Source: Agrostemma githago
Taxonomy: Eukaryota > Streptophyta > Magnoliopsida > Caryophyllales > Caryophyllaceae
DNA length: 64,000 nt
Assembly (NCBI GenBank): GCA_958450325.1
Contig: OY288251.1
Location: 68,279,666 to 68,343,665 of the forward strand
Reading direction: 5' to 3'
The notes under the pieces were generated by a model that was given only the letters and a program-made list of their open reading frames with translations, had not been told where the DNA came from and ran no database searches. Made by a program: the position numbers and the translations under genes. Shown here piece after piece: positions 23,747 to 36,600 of this stretch (position 1 is the first letter of the stretch; each line of letters begins with the position of its first letter).

Positions 23747-24208
23747 CAGATATTAAATTGATAAAAACAAGTACTCCCTTCGAGTTTCTAACATTGTCCC
23801 ATTTTTCTTTTTTAACTGAGTTTTATCTTTTATCCATTTTCTACTTTTAGCCATAAATGTGTAGTTCACGTTTATCCACCAATTTCTCTCTTCCTCCTTT
23901 CTTTTTTAAAGACTCATAATTTCTCTCTTCCTCCTAGGTGATAGGAACTCTGACTTTTTTAACCACTCATAATTTCTCTCTCTTCCTCCTTTAACCACTC
24001 ATAATTTCTCTCTCTTCCTCCTAGATAATAGGAACTCATGCTTTTTAACCACTCTGTGACGGAGATATCCGTCACAAATAAATGACGGGCCAAATAGATA
24101 CCAAATAGAGAATAAGACAAAAGTGAGAATGATGGGACCTACATAAATAATTGTCTTTATCCCCTCAACTTAACCGTCTGATCTTAGTCAAAAAGTCAAG
24201 AAAGATAC
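23747..24208 (-). pseudogene. U2 snRNA pseudogene, copy 3, split by an insertion
   Basis: The 5' end of U2 is recognisable at 24179-24208 (minus: GTATCTTTCTTGACTTTTTG). The next conserved segment lies at 23747-23775 (AGTACTTGTTTTTATCAATT). Between them are 403 bp of unrelated DNA, and the part of U2 beyond 23747 is gone. The promoter relic is still recognisable upstream (24232-24282). Confidence 0.85.
23776..24178. mobile_element. Composite insertion inside U2 copy 3
   Basis: Contains a diverged Stowaway-like end ('ctcccttcgagtttctaaca'), three copies of a 'ctcataatttctctcttcct' segment, and a 'gacggagatatccgtcac' palindromic MITE terminus near 24060. No clean duplication of target was found, so the exact element boundaries remain unclear. 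Confidence 0.55.
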
Positions 24209-24231
24209 ACTTTACTCCTCACAGCCTTGCC

Positions 24232-24282
24232 CTTTTATAGTTGACAAATCACCTCCCTTTTCATCAATTTTCAATGTGGGAA
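24232..24282 (-). promoter_or_regulatory. Relic snRNA promoter of U2 copy 3
   Basis: TATAAAAG is at 24232-24239, and a USE-like TTCCCACATTGA at 24271-24282 has one mutation in the core. The centre spacing is 41 bp as in the other two copies. Confidence 0.7.
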
Positions 24283-24289
24283 ATTATAT

Positions 24290-25490
24290 GCGTTTTGTAT
24301 ATCCTCCGGCTACACACGGTGTACTTCACTTAGTTTTTGGTTTTTCAAATTTTTACAGTATTACATTTTGATTTAAATTGAGATGGTGTTACAGCTACTC
24401 GGTCGTGTATAATTCGTTGCGCTTCTTATCAATGAAATTTTTTACGGAAAAAAAATAACGGTTAAAAAAATGTGGAGCTATAAACAACTGGATCAAATTT
24501 TTTACTTCATATAAAAAGAACACAAATAAAATTATCTTTGTTAATGTCCCAAAATATAATAGAACCCAATTCACTCGTAACTGAAAATTTATCGGAACTT
24601 AAGTTTATTAACCAACCAAACGACTACTAATTCGATATCCAAACAAGCCATAAATTACTAGAGAGATTTAATCTGTCAACTGGAGCCTTTGAAACTTGTC
24701 AATTGGACCAAGAAACGGAGTTCCATTTCCCATTCCACACTGGATACTGGATAGTCCCATGAAACAAACCAGGAGAAGAGTATGACTGAACTTTTGGGCT
24801 GTAATGGCTAATACTCCTAATTGTTAGAAGCAGATCGTTCAGGCTCGAAAAGTTTCAATTATACTCCGTATGTATCAACCAAAACACAATTTAGTAGTAC
24901 TGTAATTGATTGGCCTTTCATTGATTCCATTCCAATTTTTGGAGAAGATCTCAAGTTTTTGACATCAATTAGTCTATGAGCAAATTCTACTGGCTTCACA
25001 GCAGTCGAGGAAAAAAAAGGGCAAGCATGTACAGCCGTACAGGTCATGAAGACACGAGAAAGAACACCCAAGTAAAGCTCATGATCCAAACACTTATATG
25101 GCCTCACACATCGTGTTGTGTTTCTCCAATCTTAGAATGCTCAAGGGGAGCATTTAGATGATATTAACAGAGACGGACGAAATTTCATCCCTCAACGTCA
25201 ACCTCAACCTCCCTGAGTGCACTCTGAATTTCGGTACATAACTTAGGATGTGCACTGCTGAGAGCGCAACACACGGTCGGTACAAGTGTACAACCTAATC
25301 TTTTGTGGCAATGTACACATACCATAGGATCAGAAGCGCACATCTCCAATACATGTCATCAATGTAGGATCTCCCCGGTCAAGGCGCGTCATCAAACAGT
25401 TTCATTTGGACTATCATTCAAACCAATGGTGCCCAACAATTATGTCCTTTTGATTCCCTTCAGTCCTGTACAACAACGGGAAATGCAAGA
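24290..25490. other. Intergenic, no gene recognised
   Basis: AT-rich non-coding sequence between the U2 cluster and the hnRNP-like gene. ORFs of 60-80 codons show no domain, and I see no repeat with clear ends. Confidence 0.5.
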
Positions 25491-26146
25491 GCAAGAGTAA
25501 TTATGGCTTCATAGAAAGCACTAATTACTAGTGAATATACTATGGCTAGAGCTTCCCGCTGCTGACTACAGTCTCAGGCGGCCACTAGTACTACTTTACA
25601 CCTCTGAACAGAGCACGCCTACTAAACTGCCTCCTCAATCACAGCCAAGAACAATGTGCCCAATGTCTACTTATTGCAGGACTGAGGTCAGATAAAATCA
25701 GTCACACACAACATATGAGAAAACTAATACACACGGCTAAAGAGTTGGAAGAATACATGACAGATGGCCAGAAGATATTAAAAAAAGAAAAGGAAACTGG
25801 ACGATACTAAAGAAACATACGGAGTATGGCAAAGCAAACAGAAAACAGGAAGTAACACGCTACAAAAACCAAGAAGTAAATTATCCCCATCACATAACAA
25901 ATACCCAAAGCAGTAACTAAGTAAATATTGCCCAGCTCAAAGCTACTATTAGCCGAGTACTAGCTGAAGAGCTACTGTATACTGCTATCTGGAAGAAAAA
26001 AAAAGCAAGCCAAATAAAAAAAATAGAGAAAGAAAGAAAAAAAATGAAAAGTACTCAGAAGCAAGCAAGAAATAAAGGCAGGATCTTTTCAGGATGTCTC
26101 GAAATATCCTCTGCAGACATACAGTCGGATTTGACACTCCGGATTA
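25491..26146 (-). other. Probable 3' UTR and downstream flank of the hnRNP-like gene
   Basis: The stretch follows the stop codon of the minus-strand gene at 26147. A purine-rich A tract (26000-26045) lies 100-150 bp beyond the stop. No other coding signal is present. The 3' end cannot be placed without transcripts. Confidence 0.4.
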
Positions 26147-28223
26147 CTATTGTTGTCCCTGCCAGGATTGAGCGTCACCGTAACCAGCATAACCTGCATT
26201 TCTGTTATTTTCACCGTAACTACTTCCCATGTAACCACTCCCAGCTGCTGCTTGCTCTCCACCGTCACCATTGCCAGCAGGTCCACTTCCTGCGCGACCA
26301 CCAACAGACCCATATCCACTACCTCCATAACCACCACCATATGCTTGGGTGCCATACGCAGGACCCCCACCAGGTGCCTGACCTGTTTGTGCAGAAGCAC
26401 CACTTCCATAGCCTGCATTGGGTCCGTAACCCGCACCATACCCAGAAGACCCATAACCAGCAGTTTGGTTGCTCCAAGCAGCTTTCATAGCATTTGCTGG
26501 ACCACCACCATAACCTCCAGCCTGAGCTGCATAAGCAGCTGCACCACCTCCATAACCACCACCATAACCCCCATAACCACCATAACTTCCTGTTGGAGCA
26601 CCATAACCTCCGCCATATCCAGCAGCAGCAGCAGCAGCAGCATTATAGCCTGGGTATGACGAAAAGTTCGCACTTTGTGGCTGTACGTATCTATTTCCAT
26701 CCATACGATTCTCGTATGAACCTGAATTGCCTCTTGAAGAGCCGTAGCTCTGATAGCCTCCACCACGGTTGCCGCTCGCGGAATTTGCATCCTTGGGAAG
26801 TGCCCGTTTAACTTCTACATCCTTTCCATTCAGATCATGAAAATTTTTCTGCAATACTCTGTCAACAGCATCCTCAGTATCGAATGATATGAATCCAAAA
26901 CCACGCGGACGTTGGGTTGACTGATCATACATAATGACAGCATCAGTCACCTGCCCAAAATTATCAAAATATTGACGGAACTCTTCATCTGTTAGAGTGG
27001 GGGGTAATCCTCCAACAAAAATCTTTTTCGTCCTGATATTTCCACCGCCTCCAGAGGCTCTTCCGCCCTGAGATGAGTCCTGTCTGAAGGCACTTTGATC
27101 TTCCCTTGAAAGAGCTCTTTTAGCTTCCACCTAAAGTATTTGAGCACAATACACACTATTAAGAGTTTGACTACAATGAAGAAACAATATAATTTAATTT
27201 AAAAGCATATCACCAAAGAACTGGTGCTTGATTTGATGTATCTAAGAACAGATGCAAAGACGACCATCTGACAATTCTTATCTAATATACCAAATCGAGC
27301 ATCAAATAACGTAAATAACATCTTGTGTCCAACTAAACAAATTTTCAACGAAAACCTCCGAAGTTGTGTTCCCTCATCAATCACATCACCTAATTATCAG
27401 ACATTAAAATGTACTAGTAGAACACAAGATCCTCCTATCCGGCTAGCCCAACCCTTTCCCTCAAAACAGCTAAGTCGCAAAGTAATATCTACCGTGCTAA
27501 GAAAAAAGTACTGTAGTGGACAATAACTTCGCCAGCACAAACCTCACCATCCTTCATCTCAACTCTACAACTCCCTAAATTCATGATTTTTACAGTAAAG
27601 AGCACGCACCAAGTAACCTACACTGAACGGTGTTCTAGACTCCCCTAGGCCGTGAAGGTCTAAAAGATAACATAAGCCACCCTAACTTCAAATCCTAGGT
27701 CCATCACTATCCATTGACTAGTACAGATTTAGAGGAACGCACTAAAACCGGGTTTTCGAAGTCAGTCATGCCTTATTTGTAGCTATTCATTACTGAAGCT
27801 TCCCTCCAAAACTAACATAAACTTATTCAACAATACTCCCTCCATAAAACTCAACGTTTCATTGCTCGAACAAAATTCAATTTAAAAAAGGAGTAAAACC
27901 CTAAAATCAACAGTTGACACATCAAAGAATATCCTACCAAACGAAAAACCGAGGAATCCATACAAAAAAAGGGGGAAAAAGAAGAAGATGGAGAAAATGA
28001 CCATTCTGCCATCGATGGTGTGCTTGTCCTGGAGAACGGAATCAAGGGCAGAAGGGTCAGAAAAGTGGACAAAAGCAAAACCGCGAGGGCGGCCGGTGGT
28101 TTTGTCACGCATGACGACAGCATTGGTGACGTCACCGTACTTGGAGAAGTGATCCCTCAAAGAGTCTTCGGTAGTTTCCCATGTTATCCCTCCCACGAAC
28201 AGCTTTCCTTCATCTGCTTCCAT
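26147..28223 (-). CDS. Two-RRM glycine-rich hnRNP-like RNA-binding protein (Musashi/hnRNP A-type)
   Basis: There are two coding exons: 28223-28002 (74 codons, ATG at 28223) and 27130-26147, joined by an 871-bp GT-AG intron (donor gtcatt, acceptor tttag). The product has 401 aa. RRM1 (residues about 7-80) has RNP2 LFVGGI and RNP1 RGFAFVHF. RRM2 (about 107-185) has IFVGGL and RGFGFISF. After a linker the C-terminal half is Gly/Tyr/Ala-rich, with GGYGG repeats and a seven-alanine run coded by a GCA/GCT-type microsatellite near 26622-26641. The architecture and length fit plant hnRNP1-like proteins of the Arabidopsis At4g14300/At2g33410 type, which bind pre-mRNA or mRNA in nucleus and cytoplasm. 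The RRMs imply single-stranded RNA binding, and the low-complexity tail suggests condensate or protein contacts. Specific targets cannot be told. The 5' UTR contains a telo-box. The ORFs on the opposite strand are shadows of its repetitive codons. Confidence 0.93.
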
Positions 28224-28273
28224 TTTAATTAATGAATGAATTTGCAGAGTGTTTTTTTTCCTGGGGAAGGAGA

Positions 28274-28282
28274 TTAGGGTTT
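28274..28282 (-). promoter_or_regulatory. Telo-box in the hnRNP-like gene leader
   Basis: On the minus strand AAACCCTAA lies about 50 bp upstream of the start codon. Telo-boxes in this position are typical of plant translation and RNA-processing genes. The motif is certain; its role here is inferred. Confidence 0.55.
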
Positions 28283-28319
28283 TAGAGGATGATTTGGGGG
28301 TGCAACTCGCAAGACAAAT

Positions 28320-30684
28320 ATCGGCCGATTCTGGTTTTGTCTGAAAATGTTTACTTGTCCATGTGCTTTTTACGGCGTCGTTTAATCAATCACCCACTTT
28401 TTTTTGAGTGACCCGCCCGTTTCTAATTTTGGATTTTTCTATGTACTATGCGATCCGATAAAACTGATGTGATCCAAATTATTTGGCCTGAATCTGAATT
28501 ATCTGACATTCGAATTGAAGGTCCAAACTTGAATGTAATCCAAATTCCCCTGACTTAACCTAAACTGACTCAAATATTTATCGCAACAAATAAGTCGATC
28601 TACTACTCGAAATGACCTTACCATCAACTAAAATGTGAGTTTTCAAACAATTAATTTTGTAAGGAAAAATATTTATAATTGTCTTGATGATTGAGTAAAG
28701 AATATTTATTGTAACGTTTTGTAAAATTACCAAACAAAAAAAAATCTTTTTTTTGACCATCTACAAGCAGTGAATTAGAGCATTTAGGGTATTTTAAAAT
28801 GTAGGGTTTTTATAAATTTTAGGAGTGTCGATGATGTTTCTACTAAACGAAAATTGCCACATTGGTTTCGAAAAATATGACTTGGTTGATATAGTTCAAT
28901 TGAGGCTAAACTACTCCATAGTAATGCTAAACTTGAATTCGAACTCAACTGAACTCATGTTAGTTTACCATGGAACGAACCTTGAAGATAACTACTGAGT
29001 ACTACTCAATTATACGGCAAATTTCAACAACGATAACATTATCCTGGTATCTTTATGGGCATCCAGGCAAGGGGAGATCGAGTGGGTACATAACCATAAC
29101 CTCCAACTATCTTCGAACCTTGAATGGTGGTTTTGAAATGCGAATATAATTCTAATTACAACCATATTTGTAAAGATGTGGTCAAATCGACAATGTAAGA
29201 ATGATACTACTTGTTCATCAAGGGCCAATTGGAAAATTTCATAATAGCACAAAATGTCAAAATTTTGATCCATGCCTCCTCCTAACCAACTTTACCTCTA
29301 CCAAGAAACACAAAGGTGCTCCTTGCAACAAATCTCGCTCTCTTCGCAACAGCATACCCGAAATGACTAGTAATCAAACCTCATATCATATCATATCATA
29401 TGCTTGTTTCTACTGTATGTATTTGCCAAATTCACCTATAAGCTTGCAGTGCACTGCGACTGCGTGCAGCTGCTTATTTTGACCCTCCTGGTAGATTCGG
29501 CACTACTTCTGCTCCAGAATTTTATGTCTCCGCTAAAAACTAACTTAATGAATGCTGAATGGAATCCAATGCGGCAGCCTGCACATGTTTTTTAGTTAGC
29601 GTATAGTATACTACTTCAAAACTAAACATTGAGCTATGTTAGTTACTCTTTAAGTCTTACTTTAACCAAGGGAAAAAGTGAAATGACTCCCTATATTCTT
29701 TACACGATTTGCACCAAGGGTCATTTTAAAAAAGTAAAACGAGGGTGGTTGCATACATCTGATACTCTTTTACCCCACCTCAAGCAGAAGCCATTGAAGC
29801 ACTAGGAAAAGGATGGTATTGTTATCTTTCGATGGGGATCCAATTGTCTTGAGTATGAGCGTGTTTACTTCGTCAAAATATTTGCAATATTTTGGACTAA
29901 CTTGCCTATTCGGTGATATGAACTTTACATACTTTGGGACATGCTGTGTGGGAGAAGTGTCCTCATGTGATGTGACACAACCAAACTGATATGTTGAAGT
30001 AATATAACGAGCAAAAATTTGAAAGAAAAAACCCCCACAAAAATGAAAAAAAAAAGGATTCATGGATACCTGTTCCAGCAGAAGCATTCAATCACCAGTA
30101 ACGTACGTTTTACTCTCATAATATCTCTTTTCACTCTCTCCCTTCTTTTCATTACGTTTCTGCACAAATTTCGGTAATCACCAAAGTGAATTCCAACAAG
30201 TAGCTAGCACAAAACATATAAAAAGGCACGACTAACATTTCCCTTCTATATATACACTTTCTTTTTCCTAATACCAGGGCAGGGAAATTCCTACAGGCAG
30301 GAAACACCTCAGATGTTTGGAATGAAGACTAGTGCACTTAACATTCCTAATAGGTACATGAGATTCGTTAATCTGTAGCATAATTGTTTGGTTTTTTTCT
30401 GTGCAATGCCCCGACAGGAGAAACATACAGTTTTAGTGATGCGTGATTTGAACCTGAACATGAGTACCCGACTCAATGACTTTACAAATAACATCTTCAA
30501 GTCGTAGCATCAACAATTACTTCTCGTCGAGTCACCTAATATCTGCTTGCATTTGGGTTTTAAGTCCATTCAGATGGGGTCATTTATGTCAGCCATCGGT
30601 AGGTTAAGGGATGGAGAGTTGTGTTGAGAAGTCGGTGACTCGGGCAGAGATGGAGATATGATGATAGATGCATGAGTCGGCTAC
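28320..30684. other. Intergenic, no gene recognised
   Basis: AT-rich DNA between the two host genes. I searched the minus strand here for the usual final exon of the cytidylyltransferase (KRNAKKEAS...-like) and did not find it. A short 'catat' repeat lies near 29380-29400. No other structure stands out. Confidence 0.45.
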
Positions 30685-33600
30685 TTAGGTATGTGAAAAA
30701 AAGTGTACCTGATAGGCTTCATGATTCGAAACTATTCTCCTAATGATTGTTGTTGTAGTGATGTCCAGTGGACTTTCTATGACTTTGAAGATGCCCATGC
30801 TTATGGGAACTGCATACGGGTTGTCTTTTTCCTGCATATTAATCAGAATCTCGGTCTCAACTCGCCGCATGAATCACATAGGTAATTTACGTTATAGAAA
30901 ATGAGCTACTTACCAGCAGAAAATCATCACCCTCGGCTATGGTTCCATGGATCACCAATGAAATGTTGAAAGTTGCAAGCTGCAATATCATGACAACTTA
31001 CTGATGTTAGTCGACAAATATAATCAGCCTTACTAAATCAACCTTAGCAGAAGTAGACAAGGATAAAGCAAATATCTTTGTCCAAATTAATCCAAATAAG
31101 AACTGTTTTTAAAGATAAATTGGGTGTAATATTGTCACTGCTCTCCAAAGAGACAGTGTGTAGAACTGTCGATGAAAGCAAAACGAGTACTATATTCCAT
31201 ATTTTTGTCATTGTAGATACTCTCTAATGCTCTTCAGAAGATGTCATTGTAGCCTGTAAGGCTGTAACTCTGAGACATCAACAACAGACTGAAAGGAAAT
31301 AAGATATTACGCCAGATTGAGAGGGGCATACTAACCATATCTTTAGAAACTTCCATAGGAGCACCAATGATTACTTCATCTACATAACGACAAGCTAACA
31401 CACTTAGACTTCTTTCGTGTAAATTCATGATCGGGCGATGAGCTCCTCTTTTAGCACTGTTTGTTGCAACATACAAGTAAAAGGAAAACTTAGACAAATC
31501 CTATATAATAAATTTATACTCGTACTATGCAGTTGCTTTTTAAAAAGTAACCATCAGTCGGCAAGTCAAACAAAAACAAGAAAACTGACACCCATGCCTA
31601 ATTGATAATGGCTCGGCTTTACAGAGATCGAGGCGTGGCCATTTCTAAATATTAGCTTATTTTTTAATGGCACTAAAACTCGTTCTTCTCCATTGTAATA
31701 TATCACAGGGCATCTACAAACGGACTTTATCTGTTATGAACACAAAATAGTCTGAGTACATCCTGTCATTATTATTCCGGCAAAGGCACGAGCCTTGGAG
31801 ACATTGGGGTCATCTTGTTATAATTTCAATAGAGAGCAGAATTTTTTGCTGTTAAAGAATGTGACACATTGAAGGACAAAGACCTTTCTACCACATTACA
31901 AAAGGACACAAACCATCTGAGTAGAAGATAGTCAGAAAATCCTTGGAGACAACCACAGACTTAACCGAGGAGATGCTAGATAAACTATTGTCCACAAATC
32001 TACTCGAAGGGGTTGGAAATCCTCAAGAATATGTAGGAGCTCTAATCAACATTCAGCGGTAACCATAACTAGTTTAGGAGCAATAAGAGAAAAATCTTCC
32101 AAGATCCACGCATTCATTTATGATCTTTAACACGGTTTATATAATTCAAGAGTCAGAAAAATGAGCATAATACTAATTTCTAGCTATAGACATGTCACAT
32201 ACTCCAGGCAGCAATTTGAAATATATACATGCATGACAAATCTAGCCTACACGGAAGATACATCATAGAGAAATTTATGTTGGTAGAATTACTCTAGAAG
32301 AGAATGTTACCTGACAGTCTGATCTGTGTGAATCCCCACAAGAAGAAAATCCCCAAAATCCCGAGCAAGCCTTAATATCTATAAGACCAAGGATCAACAC
32401 AGGTCAGGTTAGCAAAGAAATAGGAGCAAAAAGGAAAAAGAGAAATCAAGGCAACAGTTACGTCCATCAAGATATAAGTCAAGAATTCCAAACATTGTAG
32501 AATAATTAACTATTGACAGGAAAGTTTATGAATCTCCCAGCATGAGCAATGAACAATCACAACCTAGCTTTGTCATACCTACTACAAATTGGCTATTGGT
32601 AAATCTCTCTCAAGGTACTTCAAAAGCAAAGTATTTTAAGATAAAATATCTTTAAAAGAATTAAGGAAATTTCTCACTGGGATAATGGATCTCCAAGACT
32701 GGAAACACTTTCTTAGGACATCTGCTTCTAGTTTATGGAGTTTGTCTTGCTAATAACAAGAAATATCAGATGCATTGCATATATACGAAGAGTATCCTCC
32801 ACATATCACATATGGACACAGAAAATCGTGATGCCCATCATTATAAATCCTAACCCCACCTTTGGAAAATGGGTAACATGCTCTTTATGAAACTTTGTTC
32901 GTTAGTTAAGAATCTTAAGATCAGGTAAAGAGGCATATGGTCCTTTGCTTGACAAGACTAAAATAACACGACCCTGTGAAACAAAAAATCAAATTGAAAT
33001 AAGACCAAGAAATGAATGAGGGCCAGCTTCCTCAATCCTTGACTAACTAGGGAGTACTTGATGAAGAAAATTGCTAAGTTCCTTAGCTGACACTGCAGAT
33101 ACAAGTTAGGGAACAGAAAAAGGCAGCATACCTCCACGTGGCCTGCATGGAAAAGATCGAAGGCACCATCAATGTAAATGACTCGTGAATTTGGTTTGGG
33201 ACCCTGTACATGAAAACCACTGAGAAAACATCAATACCAGAAGCCTAGTTTGTGAAATTTCAAGCTCCTAGTTAACACACGTCATGATTCCACCATCAAG
33301 ATATCTCTAAATCTACACGAAGCCAAAAAATGAAGGGAAAAAAAAGTCACAATGTTCCTTTCTATTCACCAATATGAAGTGTGCTTTGTTTCATAAATGC
33401 ACATAAATAATGCTTTTATAAGATAGAGTGAATCCCTTCTCAGTGTGGTTTGGTAGGACAAGAGGGGCACAGAATAACTGCAGATCTCCAAAAAGCAACT
33501 AATTTATCCCTTCTACAACTTCAAATAGGTGCCTCAAAGACTCCTCCGAGCTGGTTAGACGTACTGGCCTTACCCTTATGTTGCAAACATTTATAAAAAA

Positions 33601-36600
33601 AAAGGATCACACATGACTCCATGGGGCCATGATGAACAGTTAATTCACTAAATGCTAGTAGTTTGCAATACAATACGTCAAGCTGATGATAAAGGGCTCA
33701 AAGCAACTTACTGTATAATAGAAAGACAGTTTACAAATATTTAGCCATGTAATATTAAGATTAAAATCTAGAATTATGATTCAAGCAATCTCACACATTT
33801 AGTTGCTCTTTTTAATGATATTGCTATAAGATTACATGACCCGAAATCATTAGGATTGACCTCCAGTTAGCTTTTATGATAATTAAACATAGACAACTTC
33901 AGATATTGTTACTAAATATCTCCTGAATTTATCATTAACAAATTCTCGTAACGTAGTGATTTGATTACATTTCCATCTTGGCAAATAGCCTCCGCATAAA
34001 TAATCATAATACTAAGGAAAATAGTCAATACAAATCTACATATAGTGCTTTGTAGTACTACAATTTAGTACCTAATGAAAAAAAAAACTCAAAACTTAAT
34101 ACCCAATAAACAATTTAGTACCTTTTACCTTGCGGTCAGTTTTTTCCCACTTTCCGACAATTTCTCTCACTTTTCAGGCATTATTTTCCCTTTCTTCCCT
34201 AAACACCCCTCCATAAAAAACTATTCCTTTGCTCTTCCAATGAAACCCATAATTATTTCTCCACCAACATCATCTTGTTCCTCCTTCATTAAACTACAAA
34301 CTTCAACCCAAAAATGTGTTTGCACTTTCGTCTCCTACTTCTATTTGAACTCACAAGTCACAACACTTTTCGTCTACTTAATTTAACACTCGGAATCTGA
34401 ATCTTTTTCCTCGAAGTTCATCAAAACTCTCAATTCACAGAATATAAAGTTCAACCTTTAAATCCAAAATAGACAACAACCAAAGATTCACAATTTCACA
34501 TCCTTGATCGACAGAATAGACAAGGAAATAATCAAAATCATAACCTAGTTACCATAACTAATTTGGTTTAGTATACTGAAAACCTTTTGAAATTTCTTGT
34601 GTTTGTGATTGTTACATTGTACTCTTAACTCTTTATCACCTTCATTTTGTTTTTCTTAGTCTATACTAGACCCACCTTCTTGAAAGAGGGGAAGACAGTT
34701 AGACAGGTATCTGTACATCAATATTAGTACGAAGTAGTTTGGTAAATTGAAGATTTAATAAAGACGGAGTGAAAAGAAGAAACATGTAGTTTGATAAAAC
34801 AAAGATAAAATGGAGAACGGGGGGAAGAGAAGAAAGATCGTTATACATGTTTTAACAACAGCACTTAGATGGTATATCTGTCAGTTTAACTTTTTTTGCT
34901 TGAGATTCTCATATGGTATCGATTTGTAAAAGGACACTTCAATATTAAGTTTTAAAAAAAATTAGATACTAATTTGCAAAGAATTTTATGTATTAGGTAT
35001 GCACTATCAAGTGCCAATTAATCCTAATTATAATAGGCTTTGAAACAGCCAGCTTACAGTTTCAGAACTATAGCTCATAAGTGCACACATAGCACATTCT
35101 AAATAAGCCTAAATTGCTTAATAACTACTCCGTATCTGTTTCATTACCTTTCCATTAGAGAACTGAACAATTCTACGTGACGTAGGGAGAAAATGTGAAA
35201 TGCGAGTTTCACCAGCTGCTATCCCATCCTCAAACTTCTGGCTATTATTACCATGGCTGAACTGTCTCTGGAGGGATGACTGATTAGATTTGTCATTGAG
35301 TGACCTTTCTCTGACACAAAGAAGCATACGACCTGCACACATATACCGAACATGTCTGAAAATCCCAGTATTAATAGTGCGATATATAGAAATAATAATA
35401 CGTCCAAAAGTATCTAAATCGATAGCCTAAACAGCGTAATTGCACATTGGCAGCCATGGCAGGGTACAAATCAACCAATATCACATACTAAGCACAAAAA
35501 ATAAAATACAAACTATGGTAATATACACAAACTGTTAAGTGCATAATTTTAGTCAAAGAGCAAAGTCAACAAGTCGGAATAGAGTTAGTACCAACAATGT
35601 CAGTGCTGGACACACCCTCTGTACGTTTGATCTGCTTAAATCGACCAGCTGTTTTGGCAAGAGCATAAGCATCAGAACCATCAGGAAGAAGACATGGGTC
35701 GTCTCCATGAATGATGTAGTCAATGTTATATTCATCAAATAGCTTCTTCATGAAATCTTCAGAAATTGCGTAAGGTGCATCAGGAATGACCTCATCCACC
35801 CATTTCACAGCTCGAACCATAATCATCCTGTGGAGTGTTCCATTAAATTTGATTAGGTTTAGTTTCAAATATTTTGTATATCCAATAACACCATTTTACA
35901 ATATAGGTTGGAAGCAGGGAAGAGAAAGGAAGAGAAATGGAAGGATCAATTTTATACGGCCCTGTGCGTTAAGCCAAATTCTTCACCTCCAAACTCTTTC
36001 CTCACCTATCAGTAGTTTTTTATCCAAAAATAAATCTAATCTTTTCACTGCAAAAGATATAAGATGATTGAATATAATTGACGCCATAAAAACAGTAACA
36101 CCAACGCCATCCAAGCTATAGGATATCATCAACAAATTTCTCAAGAATTTACACCAAGACACATCTACTGGCTTAAACCAATAGGTGAATAATACAACAA
36201 AATGTACATTAGTGATCAGCACACGTAAACCAAGATAAACTGAATACTGTACAATAAGCACACTCAGCAACTACAAACAAAAAGTATACTTCCTAGTTCC
36301 TTCACTATGAGGCTCAAGCTTCAGATAATATATTCAGATAAGTCAAATTCGGCGAAACCCACTAACCATTATCATCATGGATCTACATTCACGCTAAACA
36401 ACAAAAGGAATATGTCCCGCATATAAAGATCTCACATCTCAAGATTAAGAAATCAAAACTTAGTTCATTAATCTTTGGCTTTTGAGTAGGAAGCCAAAAT
36501 AGCTCACTAAACAATTTGCTTGTAGCTGTCAGCCGATGCAATACATGAACAGGTTCCCGGTACATGTCAATCCAATACAGCCTTTTACTACAAGGAAAAG

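Noticed and set aside
26044..26811. Several overlapping plus-strand ORFs opposite the hnRNP-like gene
   Set aside because: They are antisense shadows of Gly/Tyr/Ala codon repeats; compositions are His/Thr/Ser-rich and no domain is seen.
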